A stretch of 64,000 nt of DNA from Streptomyces sp. NBC_01454 (GCF_036227565.1 NZ_CP109460.1:8184001-8248000); one strand, 5' to 3'; positions 43,946 to 53,495 are shown, numbered from the stretch's first letter. Translations and numbers: made by a program. The notes: generated by a model from the letters alone, not told the origin.

Positions 43946-44761
43946 ATGTCGGAACAGCGCGTTGTCCTGGTGACGGGCGGGGGAACGGGAATCGGGGCCG
44001 CTACCGCCCGGCTGCTGCGCACCGCCGGGCACCAGGTCGTGATCTCCGGGCGGCGGCCCGAGCCACTGCGCCGGGTGGCCGAGGAGACCGGAGCGCTGGC
44101 CCACCCTTCCGACGCCGCCGACCCCGAGGCCGTGCAGGAGCTCGTCGAGACGACGGTGACGGCCTACGGGAGACTCGACGGTGTGGTGCTCAACGCCGGA
44201 ATCGGGCGGGGCGGCGCGGTCGGCGACACCGCGGTCGAGGACTGGGAAGAGGTGATACGGACCAACCTCACCGGCCCGTTCCTGCTGCTGCGTGCCGCGC
44301 TGCCGCATCTGCTGGCGGCCCGCGGCGCGGTGGTCGCGGTCGCCTCGGTCGCCGCGCTCCGCAACAGCGTCGGCAACGCCGCCTACGCGACGTCCAAGGC
44401 GGGTTTGCTCCACCTCTGCCGCTCCCTCGCCGTCGACTACGGGCCGCAGGGGCTGCGGGCCAACGCGGTGTGCCCGGGCTGGGTGCGTACGGAGATGGCC
44501 GACCAGCGGATGGCGCGGTTCGCGGCGGAGGCGGGGCTGGCGGGCGGTGCCGAGGCGGCGTACGAGGAGGCGAACCGGCTGACTCCCGCCGGGCGGCCGG
44601 GTGATCCGGAGGAGGTCGCCGAGGCGATCGACTGGCTGCTGTCGCCCGCCGCGTCCTACGTCAACGGGGCCGTCCTCACCGTCGACGGCGGGGTGACCAC
44701 GGTCGGCGTCGGCGGTGCCGCTTTCGACCACCGGATCGAGGCGCGCGCCCCGCGCCTGTAG
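43946..44761 (+). CDS. SDR-family oxidoreductase
   Basis: The ATG at 43946 follows CGGAGG and gives 271 residues. The cofactor motif is VVLVTGGGTGIGAATARLLR, NAG is in VVLNAGIGRGG, and the catalytic Tyr-x3-Lys is YATSKAGLLHLCRSLAVDYG. The C-terminal part has NGAVLTVDGGVTTVG. It is a classical NAD(P)-dependent dehydrogenase of the FabG-like branch; the substrate is unknown. It lies right of the IS701-like element, which inserted 160 bp upstream and may affect its promoter. Confidence 0.9.
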   Translation: MSEQRVVLVTGGGTGIGAATARLLRTAGHQVVISGRRPEPLRRVAEETGALAHPSDAADPEAVQELVETTVTAYGRLDGVVLNAGIGRGGAVGDTAVEDWEEVIRTNLTGPFLLLRAALPHLLAARGAVVAVASVAALRNSVGNAAYATSKAGLLHLCRSLAVDYGPQGLRANAVCPGWVRTEMADQRMARFAAEAGLAGGAEAAYEEANRLTPAGRPGDPEEVAEAIDWLLSPAASYVNGAVLTVDGGVTTVGVGGAAFDHRIEARAPRL

Positions 44762-44850
44762 CGGACTACCGGACAGGCCTTAGGGCGCGTGTCGGAAGTA
44801 CCCTCGATAGTCATTCGCTCGGAGTGCAGCCATCTGACAGGCTCAATGAG

Positions 44851-45351
44851 ATGGACGAGACTCCTGAGGACTTGGAACGGCTTCAGCACCTGATCGATCA
44901 TTCTTATGCTTCGGCTGGCGCGCACCTTCGCTCGATCGTCACCGCTGAACGGCGGCTCGACGCCGCAGGTGTGGTCGCCGAGATGGGCTCAATGCGTGTG
45001 ATGGCCCTTGCCACCACGACTGCCAGAGGAGAGCCGCGGGTTGGGCCTGTTGACGGGCTGTTCTACCGGGGCCGTCTTCACTTCGGCTCGGGCGCTGATT
45101 CCCTGCGCTTTCGGCACTTGCGTGCCCGTCCCGCTGTTTCGGCTTCGGTCATCGATGGCGAGCGGCTCCAGATCACAGTGCACGGCACGGCGCAGGAAGT
45201 GATTCCGGCGGAGGAGCCGGGGATGGAGGCGTTCTTGATCTCGGTGTACGGGCGCGAGGCGTGGGCGGGCTGGATGCGGGATCTGCCGTGGGCTCGGATC
45301 GAGCCTGGCCAAATGATCACTTTTCGTAATTCGACTGCGGAAGAACGGTAG
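44851..45351 (+). CDS. PPOX-like flavin-binding protein
   Basis: The ATG at 44851 gives 166 residues. After a helical N-terminus (ETPEDLERLQHLIDHSYASA) comes a split-barrel FMN-binding fold: MGSMRVMALATTTARGEPRV, GPVDGLFYRGRLHFGSGADS, RARPAVSASVIDGERLQITV. It belongs to the pyridoxamine 5'-phosphate oxidase superfamily; members reduce F420 or FMN-dependent substrates or bind haem. No genes for pyridoxal metabolism are near. Confidence 0.83.
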   Translation: MDETPEDLERLQHLIDHSYASAGAHLRSIVTAERRLDAAGVVAEMGSMRVMALATTTARGEPRVGPVDGLFYRGRLHFGSGADSLRFRHLRARPAVSASVIDGERLQITVHGTAQEVIPAEEPGMEAFLISVYGREAWAGWMRDLPWARIEPGQMITFRNSTAEER

Positions 45352-45368
45352 CGGGATGCGATTGAGCT

Positions 45369-46249
45369 TCATTGCAGCCACTCGTTGATGGCCGCTACGA
45401 GGATGGTCGCCTCGTAGCGGACCGCGAGCTTGTCGTACCGCGTGGCCACGCACGGTGCCTTTTGAGGCGGTTGATGCCGCACTCGACCGCGTTCCGCTCG
45501 CGGTAGTCGGAGGAGTCGAACTTCGGTGGTCGGCCTCCGTAGGAGCCACGCTCCTTGCGGTTCCGTGTCTGGTCGGCCCTATTTGGGATGGTGCAACGGA
45601 TCCCGCGACGACGCAGGTAGGCACGGTTCTTGCGGGAGGCGTAAGCCTTGTCGGCCCGTACGCGGTTGGGGCGGACGCGTGGCCGGCCTGGCCCGGTGCG
45701 GGGAACACGGACCTTCTCCAGCACGGGTTCGAACGGGGGCGAGTCGCCGCGTTGCCCGGCCGTGACCACGATCGACATGGGCTTTTGACCCTGTTCGACG
45801 GCCAGGTGAAGCTTGGTGGTGAAGCCGCCGCGCGACCGTCCTAGCGCGTGATCGCCGGGCTCGGTGAAGACGCCACCCGGCGCTTCCTTCTGCAGATCAC
45901 CCTGCCTCCGGGCCCCGGCCGCATGCTGGTGGGCGCGGCACACCGTGGAGTCGACGCTCAGGTCCCACACGATCGCCCCCTTCGCGTCGGCCAGGGACTG
46001 GGGCCGGGTGCGGACTCGGTGCCAGGTGCCGTCTCGCTGCCATCGGCGGAACAGGTCGTAGACCCGACCCCACGGCCCGTACTTGGCCGGTATGTCGCGC
46101 CACGGAATACCCGTCCGGACCCGGAACCGTATGCCGTCGATCAACTGCCGCCGAGGCCAGACATGCGGCCGCCCAACCCTGGTGCCCTTCGGCAACAACG
46201 GCTCCAGCACCACCCCCCATTGTGCGTCTGTGAGGTCTCCCCGCCCCAT
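45369..46249 (-). pseudogene. IS5-family transposase with C-terminal frameshift
   Basis: From ATG 46249 the frame encodes a nearly complete IS5-type transposase: GDLTDAQWGVVLEPLLPKGT, FRVRTGIPWRDIPAKYGPWG, then DSTVCRAHQHAAGARR and LGRSRGGFTTKLHLAVEQGQ. One base is lost near 45450: after RLKRHRA the expected VATRYDKLAVRYEATILVAA continues in another frame to a stop at 45369. The right end carries GATCCACTTTTGATACACGC, like other IS5 ends, but no matching left end is visible. Confidence 0.75.
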
Positions 46250-46302
46250 GAATAGAGATCATTCATCACTCAAGATCCACTTTTGATACACGCCCTAGAT
46301 AT

Positions 46303-46981
46303 GAGCGCCATTGCCGCTGGTCCGCGGACGGGACCTGGGATCGGATTCTCCAGGCCGTCCTGGCCGATGCTGACGCCGAAGGACGGATCGACGGGAGCAT
46401 GGTGAGCGTGGATTCCACCTCGTGCCCGGTTCACCAGCATGCGTCCGGGGCAGGCACCGCGCGAGGCGCCACGGATCCCGAAGAGGCGGTCGATTCCTCG
46501 TCAGCACCGGCCCGATGAGGGACTCGGCCGTTCCCGCGGCGGCCTCACCTGCAAGATCCACCTCGCTGGGGAGGGCGGCTGCCGGCCACTGGCCCTGCTG
46601 ATCACTCCCGGTCAGTGGGGCGACAGCCCCCAGCTCATCCCGGTGCTGGAACGCATCCAGGTTAAGCGCCTGGCAGCGGGCGTTCCCGGATGCGACCGGA
46701 CCGCCTCGGCGGCGACAAGGCATGCAGCTCCCGTCACAATCGCTGCTACCTGCGCAGACGTCAGATCAAGCACACCCTCCCCGAGCCGAAGAACCAGCGG
46801 GCCAGCCGGCAAGCCCGCAGCAGCAAGGGCGGCCGACCCACTGGCTTCGACAAGACGCTCTACAAGCGCAGGAACGAAGTGGAGCGGACCATCAATGCCC
46901 TGAAGAACTTTCGATAAAAGCGCCTACGTCTTCCACGGCACCGTCATCGTCGCCTCGATCCGACTCTGGCTCCGCTCGTGA
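46303..46981 (+). pseudogene. Degenerate IS5-family transposase, 5'-truncated
   Basis: The remnant begins at YERHCRWSADGTWDRILQAV without its N-terminus and shows DSTSCPVHQHASGAGTARGA, LGRSRGGLTCKIHLAGEGGC and GGDKACSSRHNRCYLRRRQI in three different frames. A stop interrupts the end (INALKNFR-stop). It lies directly beside the preceding IS5 copy, which may have inserted into it or arrived with it. Confidence 0.75.
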
Positions 46982-46992
46982 TCCGCGACTCG

Positions 46993-47766
46993 CTAGTCAT
47001 CCGAGCCGGTGGCCGAAGGCGGCACCTCGGCGACGAAGAACAGGAAGCAGGGTTTGGCCGAAAGGTCGTGGAAGCCGTCGGGGAAGAGTTCACCGGCGGC
47101 CGGGTCGGGCTGCGGCTCGCTGATGGTGGAAAGGCAGAAGCCGGCGCTGGTGAAGGCATCGGTCATCGCGTGCAACGGCTTGCGCCAGAACTTCATTGGG
47201 ACGGTCCGCCCGTTGAACGTCCAGTCGAAGGTATAGCTGGTGGTCGCGAAGTAGTCGGGCCGAGGTTCCTGGATCGTGTAGGCCACGAACGGGTGGTCCA
47301 CCGACGCGATCAGCCGGCCGCCGGGCCTGAGCACGCGCCGTAACTCGGCCAGCGTCGGCCCCCAGTCCTCCAGGTAGTGCAGGACCAGCGAAGAGACCAC
47401 GTCGTCGAACGCGCCATCGTCGAACGGCAAGCGGTCGCGAAGGTCGACCTGGTGCACGTCCGCGTCGTCACCGAGGCGTCGCCTGGCCAGTTCCAGCATC
47501 CCGGCGCTGGTGTCGATGCCGGTGACGACGGCGCCGCGGTCGCGCAGTGCTGCGGACAGGGGGCCGGAGCCGCAGCCGGCGTCCAGGATCCGGTGGCCGG
47601 CCACGTCTCCGGCGAGGTTCAGCATCGCGGGCCGCGCGTAGTACGCATTCACGAGGTTGCACTCGTTCTCCGCCGAGTACGCCTCGGCGAAACTGTCGTA
47701 GTCATTCACCCGGGCCAGATCTGCAGACCGGGCGAGGCGCTCGGGTACATCGGTTAAGCGTTCCAT
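46993..47766 (-). CDS. Class I SAM-dependent methyltransferase with two TTA codons
   Basis: The 257-residue protein starts at ATG 47766. SAM motifs are HRILDAGCGSGPLSAALRDR, VVTGIDTSAGMLELARRRLG and VSSLVLHYLEDWGPTLAELR, followed by RVLRPGGRLIASVDHPFVAY. The C-terminus is a substrate cap (VPMKFWRKPLHAMTDAFTSA). It resembles UbiE/MenG-like small-molecule methyltransferases. Leu4 (47755-47757) and Leu142 (47341-47343) are TTA codons, so translation is expected to require bldA. It lies between IS5 remnants and may be part of a mobile or secondary-metabolism segment. Confidence 0.85.
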   Translation of the reverse strand: MERLTDVPERLARSADLARVNDYDSFAEAYSAENECNLVNAYYARPAMLNLAGDVAGHRILDAGCGSGPLSAALRDRGAVVTGIDTSAGMLELARRRLGDDADVHQVDLRDRLPFDDGAFDDVVSSLVLHYLEDWGPTLAELRRVLRPGGRLIASVDHPFVAYTIQEPRPDYFATTSYTFDWTFNGRTVPMKFWRKPLHAMTDAFTSAGFCLSTISEPQPDPAAGELFPDGFHDLSAKPCFLFFVAEVPPSATGSDD

Positions 47767-47814
47767 CGTCGCAGCCTAGTAGTCACAAGATCCGCCGGAC
47801 AGGCCGTAGGGAGC

Positions 47815-48350
47815 GTCTTGTCGATCACTGGTCGAGCGAGATGAGGTGCTGGCGAGGGTGATCGCGGCGAAGTAGCGGTCGGGGTGTTGTTCGTAACGGG
47901 TGGCTGTGCCGCGCCATTGTGTGAGGCGGTGGAAGCAGCTTCGACGACGGTGCGGCGCCGATAGCGGCTTTGTCGAACCTGCAGGGACGTTCATGGCGGC
48001 GTGCGCTTCCCGCGAGTTGGTCGGTGCGTCCGAGACCCTGTCTTTCGAGCCCTCTTTGGCGGCGGTGTGCTGGTGGGCCCGCACGATCGTGGAGTCGCCG
48101 GTGACCAGCCAGTCCACGATCGTCCGGGACTGCCGCCCGCGGCGGCAAGGAGGCGGTCGAAGGTGAGGTCGGCGGCCCAGCGGGCGAAGCGTCCGTGGAC
48201 GGTCTGCCAGGGGCCGGACCGTGCGGGCAGGTCTCTCCAGGGCAGGCCGGTGCGGAACTTGAACACGATGTCCTCGAGGACCTGACGGTGCTGGCGGCTC
48301 TGGAGCGCCGTGGGATCGTCCAACCGCGGAAGACGATGCGCAAGACGGTG
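47815..48350 (-). pseudogene. IS5-type transposase, internally deleted
   Basis: The N-terminal part (LEDIVFKFRTGLPWRDLPAR, SGPWQTVHGRFARWAADLTF) is followed, in a shifted frame, by DWLVTGDSTIVRAHQHTAAK and then directly by the C-terminal CFHRLTQWRGTATRYEQHPD. About half of the catalytic domain is deleted. Confidence 0.7.
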
Positions 48351-48453
48351 AAGGAACTGTTGTCCGCGGCCAGTGCGGCGCCCTTTGGACGCCGTTTTGC
48401 CGGACCGGCAACAGGAGTGGCGTGACGGGGATGCGGTGGGCGACGGTGTGCCC

Positions 48454-49134
48454 GTGACCGACAACATCGCAGCGGGATCGCCCGCGTCCGACGCCCCCTT
48501 GCCTCTCGACGGATACGTGGGAGACCCCGCGGTACGGGCGGAGTGGGACCACCTGTACGCCGACCGACAACAGGTGTGGAGCGGCCAGCCCAATGGTGCG
48601 CTCGTGGCCGAGGCCGCCGGGCTCACACCCGGGCGGGTGCTCGACGTCGGCTGTGGTGAGGGCGCGGACGCCGTCTGGCTCGCGCGCGGCGGCTGGGAGG
48701 TGACCGCGCTCGACGTCTCGGGCGTGGCGCTGGAACGGGCGGCCGGGCACGCGCGGGACACTGCTGTCGCCGTGCGCTGGGTCCACGCCGCACTCACCGA
48801 GGCCGCACTTCCGCCGGCCTCCTTCGACCTGGTCTCCGCGCAGTACCCGGCCTTGCTGCGCACGCCGGACGCCGTGGCCGAACGAGCGCTCCTCGCGGCC
48901 GTCGCGCCCGGCGGCGTTCTGCTGTTCGTCCACCACGCGGGGATGGACAAACGGCAGGCGGAAGAAAGCGGCTTCGACCCGGCTGACTACGTCTGGCCCT
49001 CGATGGTCGCCGATCTGCTCGACGACGACTGGGAGGTAGAGGTGGACGAGCAGCGACCGCGCGTGACACCCGACGGTGGCGCCGGCGCGCACCATACCGA
49101 CGACCTGGTGCTGCGTGTGCGCCGGCTGCGCTGA
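48454..49134 (+). CDS. Class I SAM-dependent methyltransferase
   Basis: The GTG at 48454 gives 226 residues; an earlier in-frame GTG at 48445 is possible. The methyltransferase begins YVGDPAVRAEWDHLYADRQQ, VWSGQPNGALVAEAAGLTPG, with motif I GRVLDVGCGEGADAVWLARG and motif II TALDVSGVALERAAGHARD. This is the thiopurine/tellurite-type (TehB-like) architecture, acting on small molecules. The C-terminus (AGAHHTDDLVLRVRRLR) closes the fold. No partner gene is evident. Confidence 0.87.
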   Translation: MTDNIAAGSPASDAPLPLDGYVGDPAVRAEWDHLYADRQQVWSGQPNGALVAEAAGLTPGRVLDVGCGEGADAVWLARGGWEVTALDVSGVALERAAGHARDTAVAVRWVHAALTEAALPPASFDLVSAQYPALLRTPDAVAERALLAAVAPGGVLLFVHHAGMDKRQAEESGFDPADYVWPSMVADLLDDDWEVEVDEQRPRVTPDGGAGAHHTDDLVLRVRRLR

Positions 49135-49193
49135 GACCCCTTCGCGCGCAGCAGACCCGGCCACTGGACAGACTTGATGACTACGGCACTCAC

Positions 49194-49263
49194 AACAGGT
49201 TGCTGAGAACGGGTTGCTGACAACGGGTTGCTGACAACGGGTTGCTGACAACGGATTGCTGGG
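49194..49263. repeat. Five tandem 14-bp repeats (AACGGGTTGCTGAC)
   Basis: Five units: the middle three are identical and the outer two differ by two bases each (AACAGGTTGCTGAG, AACGGATTGCTGGG). They lie in the 327-bp gap before the EF-hand gene. There are no spacers, so it is not a CRISPR array. It may serve as a protein-binding array or be simple slippage DNA. Confidence 0.85.
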
Positions 49264-49461
49264 GACGCATTTCTCGGGGAGGCTGACAGGCGCCTGTCGG
49301 TTCCGGGGCAGGACTCTGTGCAAGTGCGTCGGAACCGAGGAAAGCGTCAATCGTGACGAGCGTTTTTCACGCGAACGAGGCTCCCGTGATGGGTCGATTC
49401 ACCCGATCGCACGCCGTACTCTCGAACCGCTTCGGGGGAACTGTCGGCACTGGAGGGCCAC

Positions 49462-49992
49462 GTGGGCGCACTGCTGGATCAAAAGTACGAAAAGCTTTTC
49501 TCCTTGCTGGATGTCAATGGCGACGGTGTGATCGCCGAAGAGGACTTCGAGCTGATGGCCGCCCGAGTGCTGACCGCCTCCAGTGAGGAGCGCACGGCGA
49601 AGGGCGAGAAGTATGCCGACGCGATGATGAACTACTGGCGGGCTCTGCGGGAGACCGCCGATGCCGACGGCGATGGCCGGATCGACAGGGACGAATTCCG
49701 TCAGGCCCTGCGCCAGGTGAGCGTCAATTTCGACACCCTGGTCGGCCCGCTCTACCAGGCCGGCTTCCACCTCGCAGACCGGGATGACGACGGCCTGGTC
49801 GGCAAGGAGGACTTCGTCACTGTCCTCGCCGCCATCGGTGTCCCCGCGACCGAGGCCGGGGCGACCTTCGATGGCCTGACGGAGCAGGACGGGCAGCTGA
49901 CGAAGGACCAACTCATGACCTCCGCCGCGCAGTTCTACCGCAATGAGGAACCGGCTGGCACCCCAAGCCATCTGCTCTTCGGCGCACTCTGA
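49462..49992 (+). CDS. EF-hand calcium-binding protein (calerythrin-like)
   Basis: The GTG at 49462 follows GGAGGG and gives 176 residues. Three canonical EF loops are present: DVNGDGVIAEED, DADGDGRIDRDE and DRDDDGLVGKED. A fourth, LTEQDGQLTKDQ, is degenerate. The helical spacing is that of sarcoplasmic/calerythrin-like proteins known in Streptomyces (CabA/CabD-like). It is followed 12 bp later by an acyl-CoA oxidase gene and then a P450 gene. Calcium buffering or signalling for that operon is an inference from layout. Confidence 0.9.
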   Translation: MGALLDQKYEKLFSLLDVNGDGVIAEEDFELMAARVLTASSEERTAKGEKYADAMMNYWRALRETADADGDGRIDRDEFRQALRQVSVNFDTLVGPLYQAGFHLADRDDDGLVGKEDFVTVLAAIGVPATEAGATFDGLTEQDGQLTKDQLMTSAAQFYRNEEPAGTPSHLLFGAL

Positions 49993-50004
49993 GGTAAGCC
50001 CACA

Positions 50005-51876
50005 TTGGACGCGATCGCGGCGGTGGGAAGGGCCTCTTGCGCTACGGCCCACAGCACCGCCGCCCCGGCGGACCGATTGCAGGTACCGCTACTGACCGAA
50101 GTGCTCTATGACGGGCGTTTCGACGACCTACACAGACCCTGGACGGAAGTCTTCCGTCGGGACGTTTTCCGCTACCGCGATGGATTGTCACCCGCAGAGC
50201 GTTCCGAACTCGCCTATGAGCGTTTACGGGTCGTCAACGAAGAAATCGAGTCTGTCGCGGGCATGGTGACAGCGACTGACCAGCTGGTATCACTCCACGA
50301 GTGGTTGGGCGTGGTCGACGGCTCGCTGACCACCCTGGCGACCATCCACTACAACCTGTTCCTGGGCAGCCTCCTCCGCCTCGACCCCCGACGCACGATT
50401 GACCTCCTGCCGTTCACCCGGCTGCGGCAATACGGCACGGCCCTGATCACCGAACTCGGCTACGGAAACAACGCCGCCGCATTGGAGACCACGGCGACCT
50501 ACCGGACGGAAACCGACACCTTCGTCCTGCACACCCCCTCGCTCGGCGCCCAGAAGTTCATGCCCAACACCGGCCCCGCCGGCGGGCCCAAGAGCGGTCT
50601 GGTCGCGGCCCGGCTGATCGTCCGCGACCAGGACTGCGGAGTGTTCCTGTTCCTCGTTCCGCTGCGCGACGGACAGGGGCCGCTGCCCGGTATCCGGGTG
50701 CGCCCCCTCTCGGAGATTCCCGGGTCGGCCGTCGACCACGCCATCACCTCGTTCGACCAGGTGGGACTGCCGCGTACGGCGCTGCTGGCCGGCGACCACG
50801 CGGACCTGACCACCGACGGCGCCTTCCACAGCACGCTCGGCAGCCGTCGCCGCCGGTTCCTGCGGTCCATCCAGCGCGTCACCACAGGCAAGCTCTGCCT
50901 GAGCGCGGCGGCGTTGGCCGGAGCCCGCGCCTGCCTCACCATCTCCGTGCGATATGCCCATCGCCGGCACACCTTCGCCCCGGCAAGCAGGACCGGCGTA
51001 CCGGTCTTCGACTACCGCTGCCACCAGACCAGACTGCTCGGGGTCACGGCCCGCGCCTACGCGGCGACGTTCCTGCTGCGCGAGACCACCCGCCGCTGTA
51101 CGGATCCGGACCACACCGAGACAGCCGAGGCGGAGGTTCTCGTCGCGGCGGCGAAGGGCTGGATCACGTGGCAGGCCAGGGACATCGTGGTCGAGAGCCG
51201 GGAACGCTGCGGTGCCCAGGGGCTGCTGTCGGCCAACCGCATCGTCGACCTGCTCACGCCGATCGAGAGCACCATCACCGCCGAAGGCGACAACCTGGTC
51301 ATCTGGACGAAGGCCGGCGCCGACATGTTGATCGGGCGCGGCTACAGCCCACCCCCGACGCCTGCCCCGCGCACAGGGCCGCTGACCGACTGTGCTCTCC
51401 TGCTCGACCTGCTGGTGCGCCATGAGCTGTACTGCCACCAGTACGCCCGCAGCCGGCTCAGCTGCCCCAGCGCCGGCCCGATGGAACGCTGGAATCATGC
51501 GGTGAACCCGGCGTTGGACCTCGTCGACGCGTACGCCGCCCGGCGGGCCGCCCAGGCATTCCTGGCCGCCACCGATCGCGTCAGCGATGTCGCCACGCGG
51601 CGCCCGCTCGAGCAGCTCTTCCAGTTGTTCGCACTGCAACGCCTCGCGCCCCACGCGGGGTTGCTGCTGGCGGACGGGCATCTGACCGCCGAAGCGGTCC
51701 GGGACCTGGCCCCCGCCGTCGACCGCGTCAGTGCCGCACTGGCCCCCGAGGCACTCGCCCTCGTAGCAGCCTTCGCCATTCCGGACGCAATCCTCCAGGC
51801 TCCCCTCGCCACGGACGGCTACGAAGCCGCCTACGACGACCCGGAGGGGCCGTGGCAGCCGGCTCCGCTCGGCTGA
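50005..51876 (+). CDS. Acyl-CoA oxidase-like flavoprotein with a TTA codon
   Basis: The TTG at 50005 follows GAGGTAAG and gives 623 residues. The fold is that of peroxisomal-type acyl-CoA oxidases: HYNLFLGSLLRLDPRRTIDL, YGTALITELGYGNNAAALET, HTPSLGAQKFMPNTGPAGGP (FAD and acyl site), AKGWITWQARDIVVESRERC with CGAQGLLSANRI and a long C-terminal helical domain. It should oxidise an acyl-CoA to the 2-enoyl-CoA and pass electrons to oxygen. Codon 74 (50224-50226) is TTA, pointing to bldA control. It is sandwiched between the EF-hand gene (12 bp) and the P450 gene (55 bp). The acyl substrate is unknown. Confidence 0.85.
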   Translation: MDAIAAVGRASCATAHSTAAPADRLQVPLLTEVLYDGRFDDLHRPWTEVFRRDVFRYRDGLSPAERSELAYERLRVVNEEIESVAGMVTATDQLVSLHEWLGVVDGSLTTLATIHYNLFLGSLLRLDPRRTIDLLPFTRLRQYGTALITELGYGNNAAALETTATYRTETDTFVLHTPSLGAQKFMPNTGPAGGPKSGLVAARLIVRDQDCGVFLFLVPLRDGQGPLPGIRVRPLSEIPGSAVDHAITSFDQVGLPRTALLAGDHADLTTDGAFHSTLGSRRRRFLRSIQRVTTGKLCLSAAALAGARACLTISVRYAHRRHTFAPASRTGVPVFDYRCHQTRLLGVTARAYAATFLLRETTRRCTDPDHTETAEAEVLVAAAKGWITWQARDIVVESRERCGAQGLLSANRIVDLLTPIESTITAEGDNLVIWTKAGADMLIGRGYSPPPTPAPRTGPLTDCALLLDLLVRHELYCHQYARSRLSCPSAGPMERWNHAVNPALDLVDAYAARRAAQAFLAATDRVSDVATRRPLEQLFQLFALQRLAPHAGLLLADGHLTAEAVRDLAPAVDRVSAALAPEALALVAAFAIPDAILQAPLATDGYEAAYDDPEGPWQPAPLG

Positions 51877-51931
51877 GCCGGTCGTACGGGCTCGCCGTTC
51901 CCGTCCACCGTTCCGAGGAGTACCACCGGCC

Positions 51932-53264
51932 ATGAACGATGCCTTCACCCGGGAGCCGTCGTGGGAGCCGCGGCTCTTCCCACCGGCCGCCCGTGCGCCG
52001 CGGGCCGTGCAGACGGCACGGATGCTCCTGGAACCCCAGGGCTACGCGCGCTCCCTGCGCCGGCGGTTCGGCCCGGTCTTCTCGCTCCGCACCTTCCCCT
52101 ACCGCGGTGCCCTGGTGTGCGCGGCCGATGCCGCGTCCAACCGGGCCGTGCTGACCGACCACGCCCGGTTCACCGGCGGTGACGCCGCTGCCCTGCTGGC
52201 GCCCGCCGTCGGCGGCGGTTCGCTGATCTGCACGCCACCGCCCGTGCATCTGGGCCACCGCAAACTCCTGCTGCCCCCGTTCCACGGGGCCCGCATCATC
52301 CATTGGACGGAGCGGGTGCGGGAGCTTGTGCACACCGAGCTTCCCGCTCTCCTGTCCGGCGAGGGCGTGCCCCTGCGGCCCTGGGCGCAGCGGCTGACGC
52401 TCGACGTCATTCTGAGGGTGGTCTTCGGCCTGACGGACCCTGCCCGCATCGCGACCTTCCGGCACGCGCTGAGTTCGTTCGTCGCCATGGGCAACCTGGC
52501 CGTCCTGTTCCTGCCCAAGCCGCTGCAGCGCGATCTCGGACCGCTCTCCCCGGGCGGCCGCTTCCACCGGCTCCGCGAGACCGTACGGAACCTGGCCCGC
52601 GAGGAGATCGCCGCACGCCGGGCCGCGCCCGACCACGTCCACCGCGACGACGTGCTCTCCATGCTGCTCGACGCACGCGACGAGCACGGGGCCGGGCTGG
52701 ACGACGCGCAGCTCTTGGACGAGCTTGCCGGCCTCGTGCTGGCCGGTTACGAGACCACGGCGACCACGATCGCCTGGACGCTCCATCTGCTCGCCCACCA
52801 TCCCGCCGCCCGCGATGCCCTGATCGCCGACCTCGACGAGGGCTCGGACCGCGTGCTCAAGGCGACCGTCAAGGAGTCCGGCCGACTGCGCCCCGCGGTC
52901 TACAACGCCATGCGCACCGCAGCGCACGACACCGAACTCGGCGGCCGGCCGGTGCCGCGGCACGCGTTCGTCGCGGCACTGTTCTCGCTCACTCACCTCG
53001 ACCCCGAGCTGTGGCCCGAGCCGGACGCGTTCCGGCCCGAGCGCCACCTCGGCACGGACCCGGTGCCCTACTCGCTGACGCCGTTCGGCGGCGGCCTGCG
53101 GCGCTGTATCGGGGTGTCGCTGGCCCAGTTGGAAACCGAGACCGTCCTGAGGGAGATCCTCGCGGCGGCTGTCCCCGAGCCGGCCGGCCCTCTGGAACCG
53201 GCTCGTCTCGGTGACCATCGTTCCCGCCCAAGGCGGGCGGGTCCGGTTCCGTGCACACCGCTAG
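51932..53264 (+). CDS. Cytochrome P450, C-terminus shifted out of frame
   Basis: The ATG at 51932 (TTCCGAGGAG upstream) starts a P450 with all core motifs: the I-helix AGYETTATTIAWTLHLLAHH, ExxR in KESGRLRPAVYNAMR, PERF-like FRPERHL and the haem loop FGGGLRRCIGVSLAQLETET. After EPAGPLEPARL the frame continues as unrelated sequence. The expected end (VSVTIVPAQGGRVRFRAHR, stop at 53264) is in the +1 frame, so one extra base near 53200 is likely. If real, only the last beta strand is altered, or the reading runs on to 53827. It is the third gene of the EF-hand/oxidase operon and probably hydroxylates a lipid-type substrate. Confidence 0.82.
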
Positions 53265-53273
53265 GGGCTGTCC

Positions 53274-53391
53274 GGCCGATCACGCGGAGATCGCCGACGC
53301 GATCGTGGGCGATCCGGCTGCAGTCGTTGATGCCGTCGGCCGGCTGGAGTCAGGGTGCACGGAGACACCGAACGGCAGGGCCGTATCCTGA
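53274..53391 (+). pseudogene. Fragment like the C-terminus of a GntR/FCD regulator
   Basis: The frame reads ADHAEIADAIVGDPAAVVDA, then VGRLESG and a stop, similar to the end of FCD domains (EH..IADAI..GD...A..A). A 23-bp identical segment recurs at 54195-54217, where the frame reads EHVTEIADAIVSDLTVLISS. The two copies bracket the LysE-type gene. Confidence 0.4.
53285..53307 (+). repeat. 23-bp direct repeat, left copy
   Basis: Starts CGGAGATCGCCGACGCGATC. The identical sequence is at 54195-54217, 910 bp away, and similarity continues imperfectly on both sides. Confidence 0.8.
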
Positions 53392-53495
53392 GGCAGGCGA
53401 TGCAGGCACCGCCGATGCGTCGCAGCCGCCCGTCGCAGCCGGGCGCCGCCCCACTCCGGGTACCTGGCACCCGGCAAACGATCAGGAGTTGACCG

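Noticed and set aside
49194..49263. Tandem repeats as a CRISPR array
   Set aside because: The 14-bp units are head-to-tail without spacers, and no cas gene is near.
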